Of a DNA stretch of 64,000 nt, positions 7,471-15,574 are shown piece after piece (position 1 is the stretch's first letter; the number at the start of each line of letters is the position of its first letter). The position numbers and the translations under genes are program-made. The notes under the pieces are model-generated. The model worked only from the letters and a program-made list of their open reading frames with translations. It searched no databases and was not told the origin of the DNA. The DNA is taken from positions 34,964 through 98,963 of the forward strand of contig JAFZPG010000041.1 of the NCBI GenBank assembly GCA_017550425.1, given 5' to 3'. The stretch is from Lachnospiraceae bacterium (GTDB lineage: Bacteria; Bacillota; Clostridia; Lachnospirales; Lachnospiraceae).

Positions 7471-8852
7471 GCATTTTTTTGCCTGTTTTCCTTGAATTTT
7501 CTGCTCAGTATCAGAAAGCAGATCAGATGTACGCTAAACGTCAGGGCCCACGATAGCGGATACGTAATGTAGATCATGCTTGCATTGTGAAAACGAGGGA
7601 TCGGGAACACGGTCCACAGCCAGATCAGGCGCAGGAAGCAGGCGCCGATCAGCGATACAATGGTAGGCATGATCGAATAACCCATGCCGCGGATCGAACC
7701 TACACAGACATCCATCATGCCGCATAACAGATACGTCGACATGATCATCCACAGACGCACCATACCGGCATCCACGATCTCCGGATTTCCCGAATAGATT
7801 CCCAGCAAAGGGCGCCCGAAAAACAGCGCTATGTAGCCGAGGACCGTACCCACCGTGATCACGCTGGCTTCCACGGTCCAAAAGATGGGCCGTATCCGGT
7901 TTTGCTTTCCGGCGCCGAGGTTCTGACTCGTAAATGAGATCGCCGCGTGATGGAAGGCATTCATGGATACATAGACAAAGCCCTCGATATTCATTGCGAT
8001 GGAATTGCCCTCGATGACCAGGTCGCCCAGATCATTGACCGAAGACTGGATCACCACGTTCGCCAGGGAAAAGATCACGCCCTGAAAACCGGCCGGCAGA
8101 CCGATACGGGCGATCCTTTTCAGTCTGGACAGATCAACATAGGGATGCAGGATGTCAAAGTGCAGTTCCCCTTTCTCTCTCACCAGACAAAGCACGACCA
8201 GGACCGCGGACAATGTCTGCGACAGAATGGTCGCCAGCGCAACTCCGGCCACATCCATTTGAAATACGATGACAAACAGCAGGTTCAGGCATACATTGAG
8301 TGCGCCCGAGATCGTCAGGTAGACCAGCGGACGCCGTGTATCCCCGACCGAACGCAGGATCGAACTTCCGAAATTGTAGACCATCATCGAAGGCATACCT
8401 AGGAAATAGATCGTCAGGTAGATGACTGCCTTATCCAGGATCGCATTCTTCGCGTTCATCAGGACCAGGATCGGGCGGGCAAACGTCACGCCGACGATGG
8501 CCAGAACGATCCCCGAGATCAGACTGATGCACATGGAGGTCTGAATGGTATCCTTCAGTTTTTTGTTTTGTTTGGACGCAAAATAACGCGCGACCAAAAC
8601 GCCGGTGCCTACGGAAAGCCCGACGAAAAGATTGGTCAGCAGGTTGATCAGCGATCCCGTACAGCCGACGGCGCCGAGAGAGGAATCTCCCGCGTACTGT
8701 CCGACCACCACGATGTCGGCAGCATTAAATAATAGTTGCAAGATGCTCGAAAGCATTAACGGGATCGTAAACTTAATGATATTCGGCAGCAAGGGGCCGT
8801 TCAACATGTCGACCTTTCCGTTCCTGCCCGTTTTATATTTTTGATCCATCAT
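7467..8852 (-). CDS. MATE-family multidrug/cation antiporter
   Basis: 461 residues, about 12 membrane segments in two MatE halves. The typical opening LLPNIIKFTIPLMLSSILQL and NAADIVVVGQYAG are present. MATE proteins export drugs and metabolites using Na+ or H+ gradients, and the substrate here cannot be read from sequence. It begins 6 bases after a lipoprotein gene and is the last gene of the operon started at 11796-11824. The start is uncertain: two ATG codons in tandem with only a weak ribosome site. Its stop codon is embedded in the -35 box of the tRNA promoter. Confidence 0.9.
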   Translation of the reverse strand: MMDQKYKTGRNGKVDMLNGPLLPNIIKFTIPLMLSSILQLLFNAADIVVVGQYAGDSSLGAVGCTGSLINLLTNLFVGLSVGTGVLVARYFASKQNKKLKDTIQTSMCISLISGIVLAIVGVTFARPILVLMNAKNAILDKAVIYLTIYFLGMPSMMVYNFGSSILRSVGDTRRPLVYLTISGALNVCLNLLFVIVFQMDVAGVALATILSQTLSAVLVVLCLVREKGELHFDILHPYVDLSRLKRIARIGLPAGFQGVIFSLANVVIQSSVNDLGDLVIEGNSIAMNIEGFVYVSMNAFHHAAISFTSQNLGAGKQNRIRPIFWTVEASVITVGTVLGYIALFFGRPLLGIYSGNPEIVDAGMVRLWMIMSTYLLCGMMDVCVGSIRGMGYSIMPTIVSLIGACFLRLIWLWTVFPIPRFHNASMIYITYPLSWALTFSVHLICFLILSRKFKENRQKNA

Positions 8853-8858
8853 TCTGTT

Positions 8859-10202
8859 CTATTTGGTCAAAAATGACCAGTCCATATTCCAATATTCGCC
8901 GTAAACGCCCGGCGTCAGTTTCTTCCACGTCTCACGGTCGCAATCGACCTTAAAGTGGTACTGCCCTTCGGAATCAAACCGGATGTACTCTCCGTTCTTC
9001 ATGACTTCGCAGAGCGCGTTTTTCTTCAAATATTGTTTCTTCCACTGCTCGACAAACACTTCCGGCAGCAGGAAGTCATCATAACAAAAATAGGTCGGAT
9101 AATACCCGTCGACGCAGGATGTCAGATCCACCGTAAAGAAGAAATTCCGCACGCGGCCGATGATATACGGCACATCGTCCACATAGGAAGTCACCCATTC
9201 TCCGTAGATCTTCTGATCCTTAAAGGCATCCATCACGTAGACAAAACTCTCCTCGCCGTACATTTCGCAGGTATTCTCAAACAGACGGCGGCAGGTCGTC
9301 TCATGCATCCAGTAAAAATCCGCCTTATACTCCGCGTTCAGGGACAGAACAAAATCGCCGCCAACGTAGATCCCCAGAAGAGTTTGTCCGGTTTCGCCCT
9401 CTGCCTTCATATCGGTAAAGCGCACCAGATCGCCGACCCGCACCTGATCGCGGCCGACTTCGATTCCATAGGTCTCGATCTCTTCCGCCGTATACGGCAG
9501 TCGTATCCCGTACTTCCCATAGATCGCGCGAACGAACAAAGCCGAACGCTGCCGCAACGTGAGTTCATTTCCGTTCAATGCCATCGCAGAAAATGGATCG
9601 GTCTTCTCCGGTTTGTAGGCGACCGAAAGATATTTGAGCGCGGAAACAAGCGGTTTCTGACCGGACAATGCTTTACTTGAGGCCACGCCGACCTCACAAG
9701 CGTTGTTGCCGTCCTTCATGCCGGCAGCAGCCGTTACGATCACATCACAAGACAGACCGTCATAGGTGATCGTGAACATATTGTCACCGACTTCCAAAAG
9801 CTTATACAGGTCCGCATTCCATCCCGAAGGGTTCTCTTCGAGGATCTCCTCTCCCTGCATCACGCGAACTAATAGATCTTGGATCTCTACACGCTCCCTC
9901 TCGAAACGCTCGGGACCCACATAGGTGACCGTAAGTACGCGTGGCTCGGTCTCGGGCTCGGTCTTCACCTCTTCGGTCGTCTCCGGAGCCGTTGTCACTG
10001 GATCCGTGATTTCGGTCGTCTTCGTATCCGGCAGGGTCGCTTCTGTATTATCCACAGAAAAAGAAGGCCCCTCCATAGAAGCGGCTGTCGTCCCGGCGAT
10101 CCCCGGCGTATCCGGCTCCGTCGCCGGATCCTGCCCGCTCTTACAGGAGCATATTCCGGTTAAACATATGAGCAAACACAGGATACTGACAACTCTTCGC
10201 AA
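8859..10202 (-). CDS. Lipoprotein with Ig-like and degenerate NlpC/P60-like domains
   Basis: 447 residues from a TTG start at 10200-10202, chosen because GGGGG lies 7 bases upstream. An ORF open 22 codons earlier would run into the preceding gene. A signal peptide ends in a lipobox-like ICSC. A Thr/Pro/Glu linker (about 30-90) follows, then a beta-rich segment (about 95-165) and a region laid out like NlpC/P60 (about 225-305): ALFVRAIYGKYGIRLPY, VRVGDLVRF, LGIYVGGDFVLSLN. In active enzymes the first motif carries a Cys and the last begins with His. Here these are Ala and Leu, so I infer a non-catalytic wall-binding role. The C-terminal 110 residues are unrecognised. Confidence 0.65.
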   Translation of the reverse strand: MRRVVSILCLLICLTGICSCKSGQDPATEPDTPGIAGTTAASMEGPSFSVDNTEATLPDTKTTEITDPVTTAPETTEEVKTEPETEPRVLTVTYVGPERFERERVEIQDLLVRVMQGEEILEENPSGWNADLYKLLEVGDNMFTITYDGLSCDVIVTAAAGMKDGNNACEVGVASSKALSGQKPLVSALKYLSVAYKPEKTDPFSAMALNGNELTLRQRSALFVRAIYGKYGIRLPYTAEEIETYGIEVGRDQVRVGDLVRFTDMKAEGETGQTLLGIYVGGDFVLSLNAEYKADFYWMHETTCRRLFENTCEMYGEESFVYVMDAFKDQKIYGEWVTSYVDDVPYIIGRVRNFFFTVDLTSCVDGYYPTYFCYDDFLLPEVFVEQWKKQYLKKNALCEVMKNGEYIRFDSEGQYHFKVDCDRETWKKLTPGVYGEYWNMDWSFLTK

Positions 10203-10219
10203 AGAAAGGTCCCCCTTTT

Positions 10220-11617
10220 TTATCTGCCTTGATAGTTGGAAAGTTTCGTATAGGCCTGCGCGGACCACTGACTCTCGGGATCGATCGCGATCAGTTTATT
10301 CAGGCACTCGCGCATGGCATTGATATCCCCGACCGATTCATAACTGAGAGCCAGGTAATAAAGCACGGGCTCCGAATCCGGCTTCAGGGTATTGGCCTGT
10401 AACAGGTACTGGATGGAACGCTCATAATCGAGCTGGTCCCGATACCGCAATCCGCAGTAATACAAACGGTACCACATCTCCTCATGCATATCGTCTTTGA
10501 TCGCGCGGTATGCCTCGGCGTAGACCTTGTCTCCGGATTGGGAGTCGAGATCCAGATAGGCATTCATCGCTTTCAGGTAATCCTCATCAACGTACATCTT
10601 CATGACGCCGATCAGGTTCTGATAGTCTTCGATCTGTTTCCGGAGTTCCGCAATGGTCTCCGTAGCGGTCGATGCCGCATTATCGCGTTCATTGACACTT
10701 CGTTCCAGTCTCGCGACTTCGTCCTGCAGGTTCGAATTATCGGTCTGCAGACGCATGATCTCCGTCCGCAGGTTCGAGACCTGTGTAATACTGTCGGTCA
10801 GCATGGCCCGCGCCTCACCCTGCTCGATCCTTCGCACCGAAGGCACGACGATAAAATAGATGAGCAACGCACCGAGCAGAAAACCGATCGCGATATACAT
10901 CGCGTAGACAACATAAGAACTGTATTCCCGGATCGCAGAGGTCGGGGTAATGACTCCGTCCTCCTCGGAAGCGAAACGCCCTTTTACCACGTCGGACAGG
11001 GACGTATCGTTCTTGCGGGCTTCATTGATCTCTTCCAGATACCGGATCGTCGTAGAATCGCCGCAATCGATGGCCGCGCAACGCTTCAACAAACGCTCCG
11101 CCTTCGTGTAAGCCCCGTCCTGCATGTACAAAAGCGCAAGAAGCTGGTAGGCCTTAACATTGTTGTACGGTTTGGAAACGATCCGCTTCAGCGACAGCAG
11201 CGCCAGATCGCGGCTTCCGACTTCCAGATAATGCAGGGCATTATTATACCGATGCAGGTTCGCCGACAAAGCCTTCTGCGTCGACTCCACCTGTTTCAGG
11301 TAGCCGTCGGCGGGATTATCTTTGTCATTCAGATTCTTACTGATGACCCATTCCCGCAACGCGAAAACCAATTCGCCGAGTTCATAATAAACCAGCCCGA
11401 GGAGATTTCGCGCTTCGTAGTGTTTCTTATTCAGATTTAAACATTGGTGCAATGCCGTCAGCGCTCCGGTCAGATCCCGTCGCTTCGCGCGCTCCAGTCC
11501 CAGATTGTAATACAAGTTCGACGTTTGAATGATCTCTCGATACAACCGGATATCGGTACCACATGTCAGGCAGACGTCCTGCTTCGACAGCTTCGCTCCG
11601 CATATCAAACATTCCAT
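10220..11617 (-). CDS. Zinc-ribbon, TPR and coiled-coil membrane protein
   Basis: 465 residues. An N-terminal zinc ribbon (CLICG and CLTCG, residues 3-20) is followed by TPR-like helices (about 30-200), one membrane segment (about 232-255), a coiled coil of about 80 residues (LRTEIMRLQTDNSNLQDEVARL), and further TPRs at the C-terminus (about 360-460). The plan suggests a scaffold with cytoplasmic and outer TPR modules joined by a stalk. No named family is recognised. It lies between a 47-residue protein gene (3-base gap) and the degenerate NlpC/P60 lipoprotein (18-base gap), so these products may act together at the envelope. Confidence 0.8.
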   Translation of the reverse strand: MECLICGAKLSKQDVCLTCGTDIRLYREIIQTSNLYYNLGLERAKRRDLTGALTALHQCLNLNKKHYEARNLLGLVYYELGELVFALREWVISKNLNDKDNPADGYLKQVESTQKALSANLHRYNNALHYLEVGSRDLALLSLKRIVSKPYNNVKAYQLLALLYMQDGAYTKAERLLKRCAAIDCGDSTTIRYLEEINEARKNDTSLSDVVKGRFASEEDGVITPTSAIREYSSYVVYAMYIAIGFLLGALLIYFIVVPSVRRIEQGEARAMLTDSITQVSNLRTEIMRLQTDNSNLQDEVARLERSVNERDNAASTATETIAELRKQIEDYQNLIGVMKMYVDEDYLKAMNAYLDLDSQSGDKVYAEAYRAIKDDMHEEMWYRLYYCGLRYRDQLDYERSIQYLLQANTLKPDSEPVLYYLALSYESVGDINAMRECLNKLIAIDPESQWSAQAYTKLSNYQGR

Positions 11618-11620
11618 GCT

Positions 11621-11764
11621 TTACTCCTTATCGGTCGCATCCTTCAAGATCCTGGCTAATATATCCGTAACATCCACCAACGGCGTGTTCTTTATCGTCT
11701 CCTCAGTATCTTTTAACTCGAGGCTGGGCTTGAATTTCGCAAGCTCCTCTTCAAAATTCAACAT
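11621..11764 (-). CDS. Small acidic protein of unknown function (47 residues)
   Basis: MLNFEEELAKFKPSLELKDT opens the protein; the rest is helical and charged with no cysteines or membrane segment. GGAGG lies 8 bases before the ATG, and a near-perfect promoter is 32 bases upstream, so it is the first gene of the operon. Its stop is 3 bases before the ATG of the zinc-ribbon/TPR gene. I do not recognise it. The layout suggests a small partner of the TPR protein. Confidence 0.7.
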   Translation of the reverse strand: MLNFEEELAKFKPSLELKDTEETIKNTPLVDVTDILARILKDATDKE

Positions 11765-11795
11765 GTGAAAAACCTCCGCGGAAAGTTTACATTTT

Positions 11796-11824
11796 ATTAT
11801 ACTTGTTTATCGGGGAAAATGCAA
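11796..11824 (-). promoter_or_regulatory. Sigma-A promoter of the 47-residue/TPR/lipoprotein/MATE operon
   Basis: Minus strand TTGCAT (11819-11824), 17 bases, TATAAT (11796-11801). It lies directly after the terminator of the ATP-grasp gene. Confidence 0.85.
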
Positions 11825-11825
11825 G

Positions 11826-11872
11826 TCTGTAAACAAAGAAGCCGCGTTGCAGGGAAACCCTGCAACGCGGCT
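11826..11872 (-). terminator. Strong terminator closing the clpB/ATP-grasp operon
   Basis: Perfect 15-bp GC-rich stem (11840-11854 with 11858-11872) and a three-base loop, followed on the minus strand by TTCTTTGTTT. It begins 3 bases after the ATP-grasp stop codon. Confidence 0.9.
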
Positions 11873-11875
11873 ATA

Positions 11876-12883
11876 TCAATTCTTCAGGCTTTTCTCGATC
11901 GCCTTCGTGTAGATCTTCTTCGCGAGCCTGTAGCACTCTTCGTTATAGGACGCGAGGTTTTCCATCATGACGCCGTTATTGACCTCGAGGATCATGTAGC
12001 GGTCATCGTAGGTGCGGATCACGTCGCAGGAAACAAAACGGAGTTTGAATGCATCCGTGACCTTACCGGCCAGTTCGACCGCTTTTGCAGCGGCGGCTGC
12101 ATCCTCTTCGGAAACAGAGTTCCCTTTTGAGACCGGATATAAGATCTCCGGCGCTGCTCCCTGCCCCAGATTATGCTTCCAGGACAGTACGTAACTCTCC
12201 CCTTTCTTCGGCACATAAGAGCCCTTCTTATGCTTTTTGTCGCCATGCTCGAAATCGTAAGAAACGGTCTCTCCGGAAAGCAACCGGTCGGCAAATGCGG
12301 GATCTTCCGCCACTTTCATCGAGAGCAGTTCCTGCACGCTGTGCTCACCGTCTCCGGTCAGCTGCGGACGGCACTTACGAAATACGACCGCAGGTTTTCC
12401 ATCCATCATAATACAGCGCAGTTCATCGCGGATCGGAATATACGGGGAAATGCACATCGAGGGCGCCTCCGCGTAGATACAATGCGCAGCATACTCGAGT
12501 TCCTTCTGCGTTTGTGCAATGAAGACCAGATGTCCGCCGGTGCCCTGATTGTCCTTGCAGACGACCTTCTTATATTTCTTTAGAAGCGCCGCCATATCGG
12601 CATAAGAACCGGTATCGCCGAAGATGTACTCAGGATGCGCCGGCGACATAAAACAGGTATGGGGCACACAGGGGATCCCCAGATGCTCCATCATATCCGC
12701 TGCGATCGACTTATCCTTGCAGACCGCGGCCTGCGCCGCCAGGTCAAGACCAAACTGATATCCGAATATGAATGCTTTTTTATCGTCCTTCGTCAGAAGA
12801 AACGCCCAGTCACCGGAGAAACCGGTGCAGGTAATGCCTTTCTCCTGACAGATCTCTTTGATCAATTTCACAAATGTATTCAT
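11876..12883 (-). CDS. ATP-grasp ligase, RimK/cyanophycin-synthetase-like
   Basis: 335 residues. ATP-grasp features are visible: the nucleotide loop VVCKDNQGTGGHLVF (about 107-121), the central acidic strand RDELRCIMMDGKP (about 153-165), and the metal site EVNNGVMMENL (about 302-312). Such enzymes form amide bonds through an acyl phosphate, often adding amino acids to a peptide or small molecule. The substrate is unknown. It starts 11 bases after a Mur-ligase gene with AGGAG upstream. ATP-grasp plus Mur ligase is the domain pair of cyanophycin synthetase, here as two genes and without evidence of cyanophycin itself. It is the last gene of the clpB operon. Confidence 0.8.
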   Translation of the reverse strand: MNTFVKLIKEICQEKGITCTGFSGDWAFLLTKDDKKAFIFGYQFGLDLAAQAAVCKDKSIAADMMEHLGIPCVPHTCFMSPAHPEYIFGDTGSYADMAALLKKYKKVVCKDNQGTGGHLVFIAQTQKELEYAAHCIYAEAPSMCISPYIPIRDELRCIMMDGKPAVVFRKCRPQLTGDGEHSVQELLSMKVAEDPAFADRLLSGETVSYDFEHGDKKHKKGSYVPKKGESYVLSWKHNLGQGAAPEILYPVSKGNSVSEEDAAAAAKAVELAGKVTDAFKLRFVSCDVIRTYDDRYMILEVNNGVMMENLASYNEECYRLAKKIYTKAIEKSLKN

Positions 12884-12894
12884 AGTTCTCCTGT

Positions 12895-14514
12895 TTACGG
12901 CATCTCCAGTGTCTCCGGAGGGATCACCTCGGCGATGACCTGTTTTACGAACTCGGTGTCACTGTAAGGGATCTTTACGCCGCCGATCTCCTGATAGGTC
13001 TCCTGACCCAGATCGATGATGGCGATCAGATCGCCCTCCTGTACGTGTTCGATGGCATAGCGAATCGCCTTCTTCCGGTTGGGAATGACGACATAATTGC
13101 CTTTCGTCAGTTTCAATCCCTGTGCTATGGTCAGGAAGATGTTTTCAAACGTCTCAAAGCGGTTGTGTCCGGACGTCACGATGGACAGATCCGCCAGTCT
13201 GCCACAGGCCTCTCCCATCTCAAATCTTCGGGACAATGCACGATTGCCGTCGGCGGAGAAAACGCAGACCAGACGTTTCGGAAGGAAGCGACGCAGGGAA
13301 ACCAGCAGGTTTCGCGTGCTGTAACCGTTATGCGCGAAATCGACACATACGGAAAAACGGGTGCTCTGGTAGACCATATCCAGACGGCCGGGCACATGAA
13401 TGCGGCTGAGTGTCTCGATGATCGTCTCATAGGAAACGCCCATCAGACGTGTGACCGTGATGGCGGCCATGGCATTGCCCACCTGATACAGACCCGGGAA
13501 ATTCACATCCACAGAGGCAGCCGGTGATGCCTGGGCATCCTTCTCATAAACGTCCATGTGGACCATGGGACGGAACCGGTCGGAAGTCTCGTAGATATTG
13601 TCGGCATAAAACAATGCCTGCTCGTCCTCCGACAAAACCAGCTCCGCAGGCTTCGGTCCCGTGCCGAAAAAGACGGTATTCTTGATGCCTCGGCCGCGGA
13701 TCTCCGCGAGGAACGCATCCAGATGCTGCGAATCGTAGCAAACGATGGGCTGACGCGCAACATCCATCAGCATGCTCTTGAAGTGCAGATATTCTTCAAA
13801 ACTTTTATGTTCGATGGGACTGATATGGTCACCCTCAACGATATTCAAAAACAAAGCATAGTCAAATGTGATGCCGGCGATACGTTCCATCATGATGCCG
13901 GCCGAGGAACACTCCACGACAGCGCACTCGCATCCCGCTTTTACAAAGCCGTCGAGGATGCGGAACAGTTCATCGGAGTCGGGTGTCGAGTTCGGAAGCT
14001 CCTCCATCTGTCCGTCGACGATGGCCCCGCTGGAACCGACACTTCCGCACTTATGCCCGGCGGCGTTAAGGATCTCCGAGATCATGTGGGTGGTGGTCGT
14101 CTTACCTTTGGAGCCGGTCAGCGCGATCATCTTCATCTTCCGATCGGGATGATCATAATAATTCGCGATTAGGAGTGCCTTCGTCTTACGTACATTGTCC
14201 GTGGAGACGACGGTCACTCGGGACAATGCGGCAGCGAAGCCTGCATCCCCGTTCTCCTGCGACCGGATCTCCTTCAAAACACGCTCTGTCTGATCTTCTT
14301 CTATAACGACAAGCGCCGCGCCGCGCCGGATCACATCACAAATCACGGAATGTGAGTCAAAGCGCACGCCGCGGACGCAAACGTACAGATCGCCGGGTAT
14401 GATACGGCGATGATCCATTTTTACGGTAACGCCGGTCACTTCCGTCGAAGCGGCCGACGCTCCCTCATAAACCATGCGGCATTCTATGCCTTGTAGCAGG
14501 TTTTCTTTACGCAC
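12895..14514 (-). CDS. Mur-ligase-family enzyme (MurE-like, altered substrate motif)
   Basis: 539 residues with the three Mur domains: an N-terminal MurE-like domain, a central ATPase with TGSKGKTTTT (about 132-141) and the metal-site region EGDHISPIEHKSFEEYLHFK, and a C-terminal ligase domain with HVPGRLDMV and DFAHNGYSTRNLL. Canonical MurE carries DNPR (diaminopimelate) at the position where this protein has SGHNRFE, so it probably adds a different residue or acts on a different acceptor. The start is GTG (14512-14514), inside the end of the upstream dehydrogenase gene (8-base overlap), with GGAGG 9 bases before it, so translation is coupled. Confidence 0.82.
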   Translation of the reverse strand: MRKENLLQGIECRMVYEGASAASTEVTGVTVKMDHRRIIPGDLYVCVRGVRFDSHSVICDVIRRGAALVVIEEDQTERVLKEIRSQENGDAGFAAALSRVTVVSTDNVRKTKALLIANYYDHPDRKMKMIALTGSKGKTTTTHMISEILNAAGHKCGSVGSSGAIVDGQMEELPNSTPDSDELFRILDGFVKAGCECAVVECSSAGIMMERIAGITFDYALFLNIVEGDHISPIEHKSFEEYLHFKSMLMDVARQPIVCYDSQHLDAFLAEIRGRGIKNTVFFGTGPKPAELVLSEDEQALFYADNIYETSDRFRPMVHMDVYEKDAQASPAASVDVNFPGLYQVGNAMAAITVTRLMGVSYETIIETLSRIHVPGRLDMVYQSTRFSVCVDFAHNGYSTRNLLVSLRRFLPKRLVCVFSADGNRALSRRFEMGEACGRLADLSIVTSGHNRFETFENIFLTIAQGLKLTKGNYVVIPNRKKAIRYAIEHVQEGDLIAIIDLGQETYQEIGGVKIPYSDTEFVKQVIAEVIPPETLEMP

Positions 14515-15571
14515 CGAATACTTCCTCCATCTGATCGTAGAGCTTTCCGAGTCGTTCGTCGGAAAGATCGGTCTCGTTTAATATCGTGTAGCGGTCCGCG
14601 CGTGTGCCAGCCGCTTTCTGCCATGCCCCGATGAAGACTTCTTTGGAAATGCCCAGTTTCGACGGGCACACGGGGATCTGATAATCCTTCAACATCTTCG
14701 TGATCTTCGCGATATTGCGGTTTTGGAACACGCAGGCGCCGTAGCTTCCGACGGCCACTGCTATGCCATGGGGCAATGAGACCTCATCGGGATAACACTC
14801 TTCCAACGCATGACAGAACAAATGTTCGGAACCCGAGGACGGGCGGGAACTGCCTGCGATCTCCATCGCCAGGCCGCCCATGACCAGGGCGTGCGTCAGC
14901 ATCTTAATGAAATCCTTGCTGTAGATCTCTTTATTCTCATTGTAACAGATGGAATTAAACGCCATCTTCGACATCATATAGGCGAAATCTTCCATCGTGC
15001 CGTGTTTCTTCTGAGCTGCGAGTTTCCAGTCGTTGAGCGCCGTGTATTTGCTCACGGTGTCGCCGATTCCGGACAGAAGCTGGTGCTTCGGCGCCGTCAG
15101 GATGACATTGGCATCCACGATGACAGCGGCAGGGATGCCGCAGCCGAAGGTCTTCCGGGCCCTGCCTTCGGTCCCGAGGACCGCCATCGGTGAAGCGATT
15201 CCGTCGTTGCTCAGCGTCGTAGGCAGGCACAGAAACAGCGTCTTGGAAACAAACGCCGCGTATTTCGCCATGTCCAGGACGGAACCGCCGCCCAGTCCGA
15301 TGACCAGATTGATATTTTCCACGCAGATATGCTTTGCCAGTTCGACGGCGCTATCAAACGTGCCGGCCGATACCAGATAGACTTCACACTGCTTAAGATC
15401 CGCGCAGATATCACGGATCACATTTGCAAAGATATCCTTCAGGTTCCCATCGGTCACGAGGATCGCTTTCCGTTTTTTGATATCGGGAATGCAATCCTTC
15501 ATGACCTGATCCACGCGGGAAAACACGCCCTCCTCCACGATCAGGTGGTAAGGCAATTGAAATTGCTGCAT
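14507..15571 (-). CDS. Glycerol-1-phosphate dehydrogenase-like (AraM/EgsA family) enzyme
   Basis: 354 residues of the iron-dependent alcohol dehydrogenase superfamily. NAD-binding GLGGGSVLDMAKYAAF (about 97-112), PTTLSNDGIASPMAV (about 121-135) typical of the sn-glycerol-1-phosphate dehydrogenase group, and metal ligands in GIGDTVSKYTA and GSEHLFCHALE. AraM of Bacillus subtilis reduces dihydroxyacetone phosphate to glycerol-1-phosphate. It starts 3 bases after the clpB stop, and the last clpB codons (AAGGAG) act as its ribosome site. Its neighbours are two ATP-dependent ligases. The true substrate here is inferred from family resemblance only. Confidence 0.8.
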   Translation of the reverse strand: MQQFQLPYHLIVEEGVFSRVDQVMKDCIPDIKKRKAILVTDGNLKDIFANVIRDICADLKQCEVYLVSAGTFDSAVELAKHICVENINLVIGLGGGSVLDMAKYAAFVSKTLFLCLPTTLSNDGIASPMAVLGTEGRARKTFGCGIPAAVIVDANVILTAPKHQLLSGIGDTVSKYTALNDWKLAAQKKHGTMEDFAYMMSKMAFNSICYNENKEIYSKDFIKMLTHALVMGGLAMEIAGSSRPSSGSEHLFCHALEECYPDEVSLPHGIAVAVGSYGACVFQNRNIAKITKMLKDYQIPVCPSKLGISKEVFIGAWQKAAGTRADRYTILNETDLSDERLGKLYDQMEEVFGA

Positions 15572-15574
15572 TGA

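Noticed and set aside
11876..14514. A true cyanophycin synthetase split in two
   Set aside because: The domain types match, but the Mur ligase looks closer to MurE over its length, a dehydrogenase is part of the unit, and no cyanophycinase is nearby; the resemblance is kept only as a comparison.
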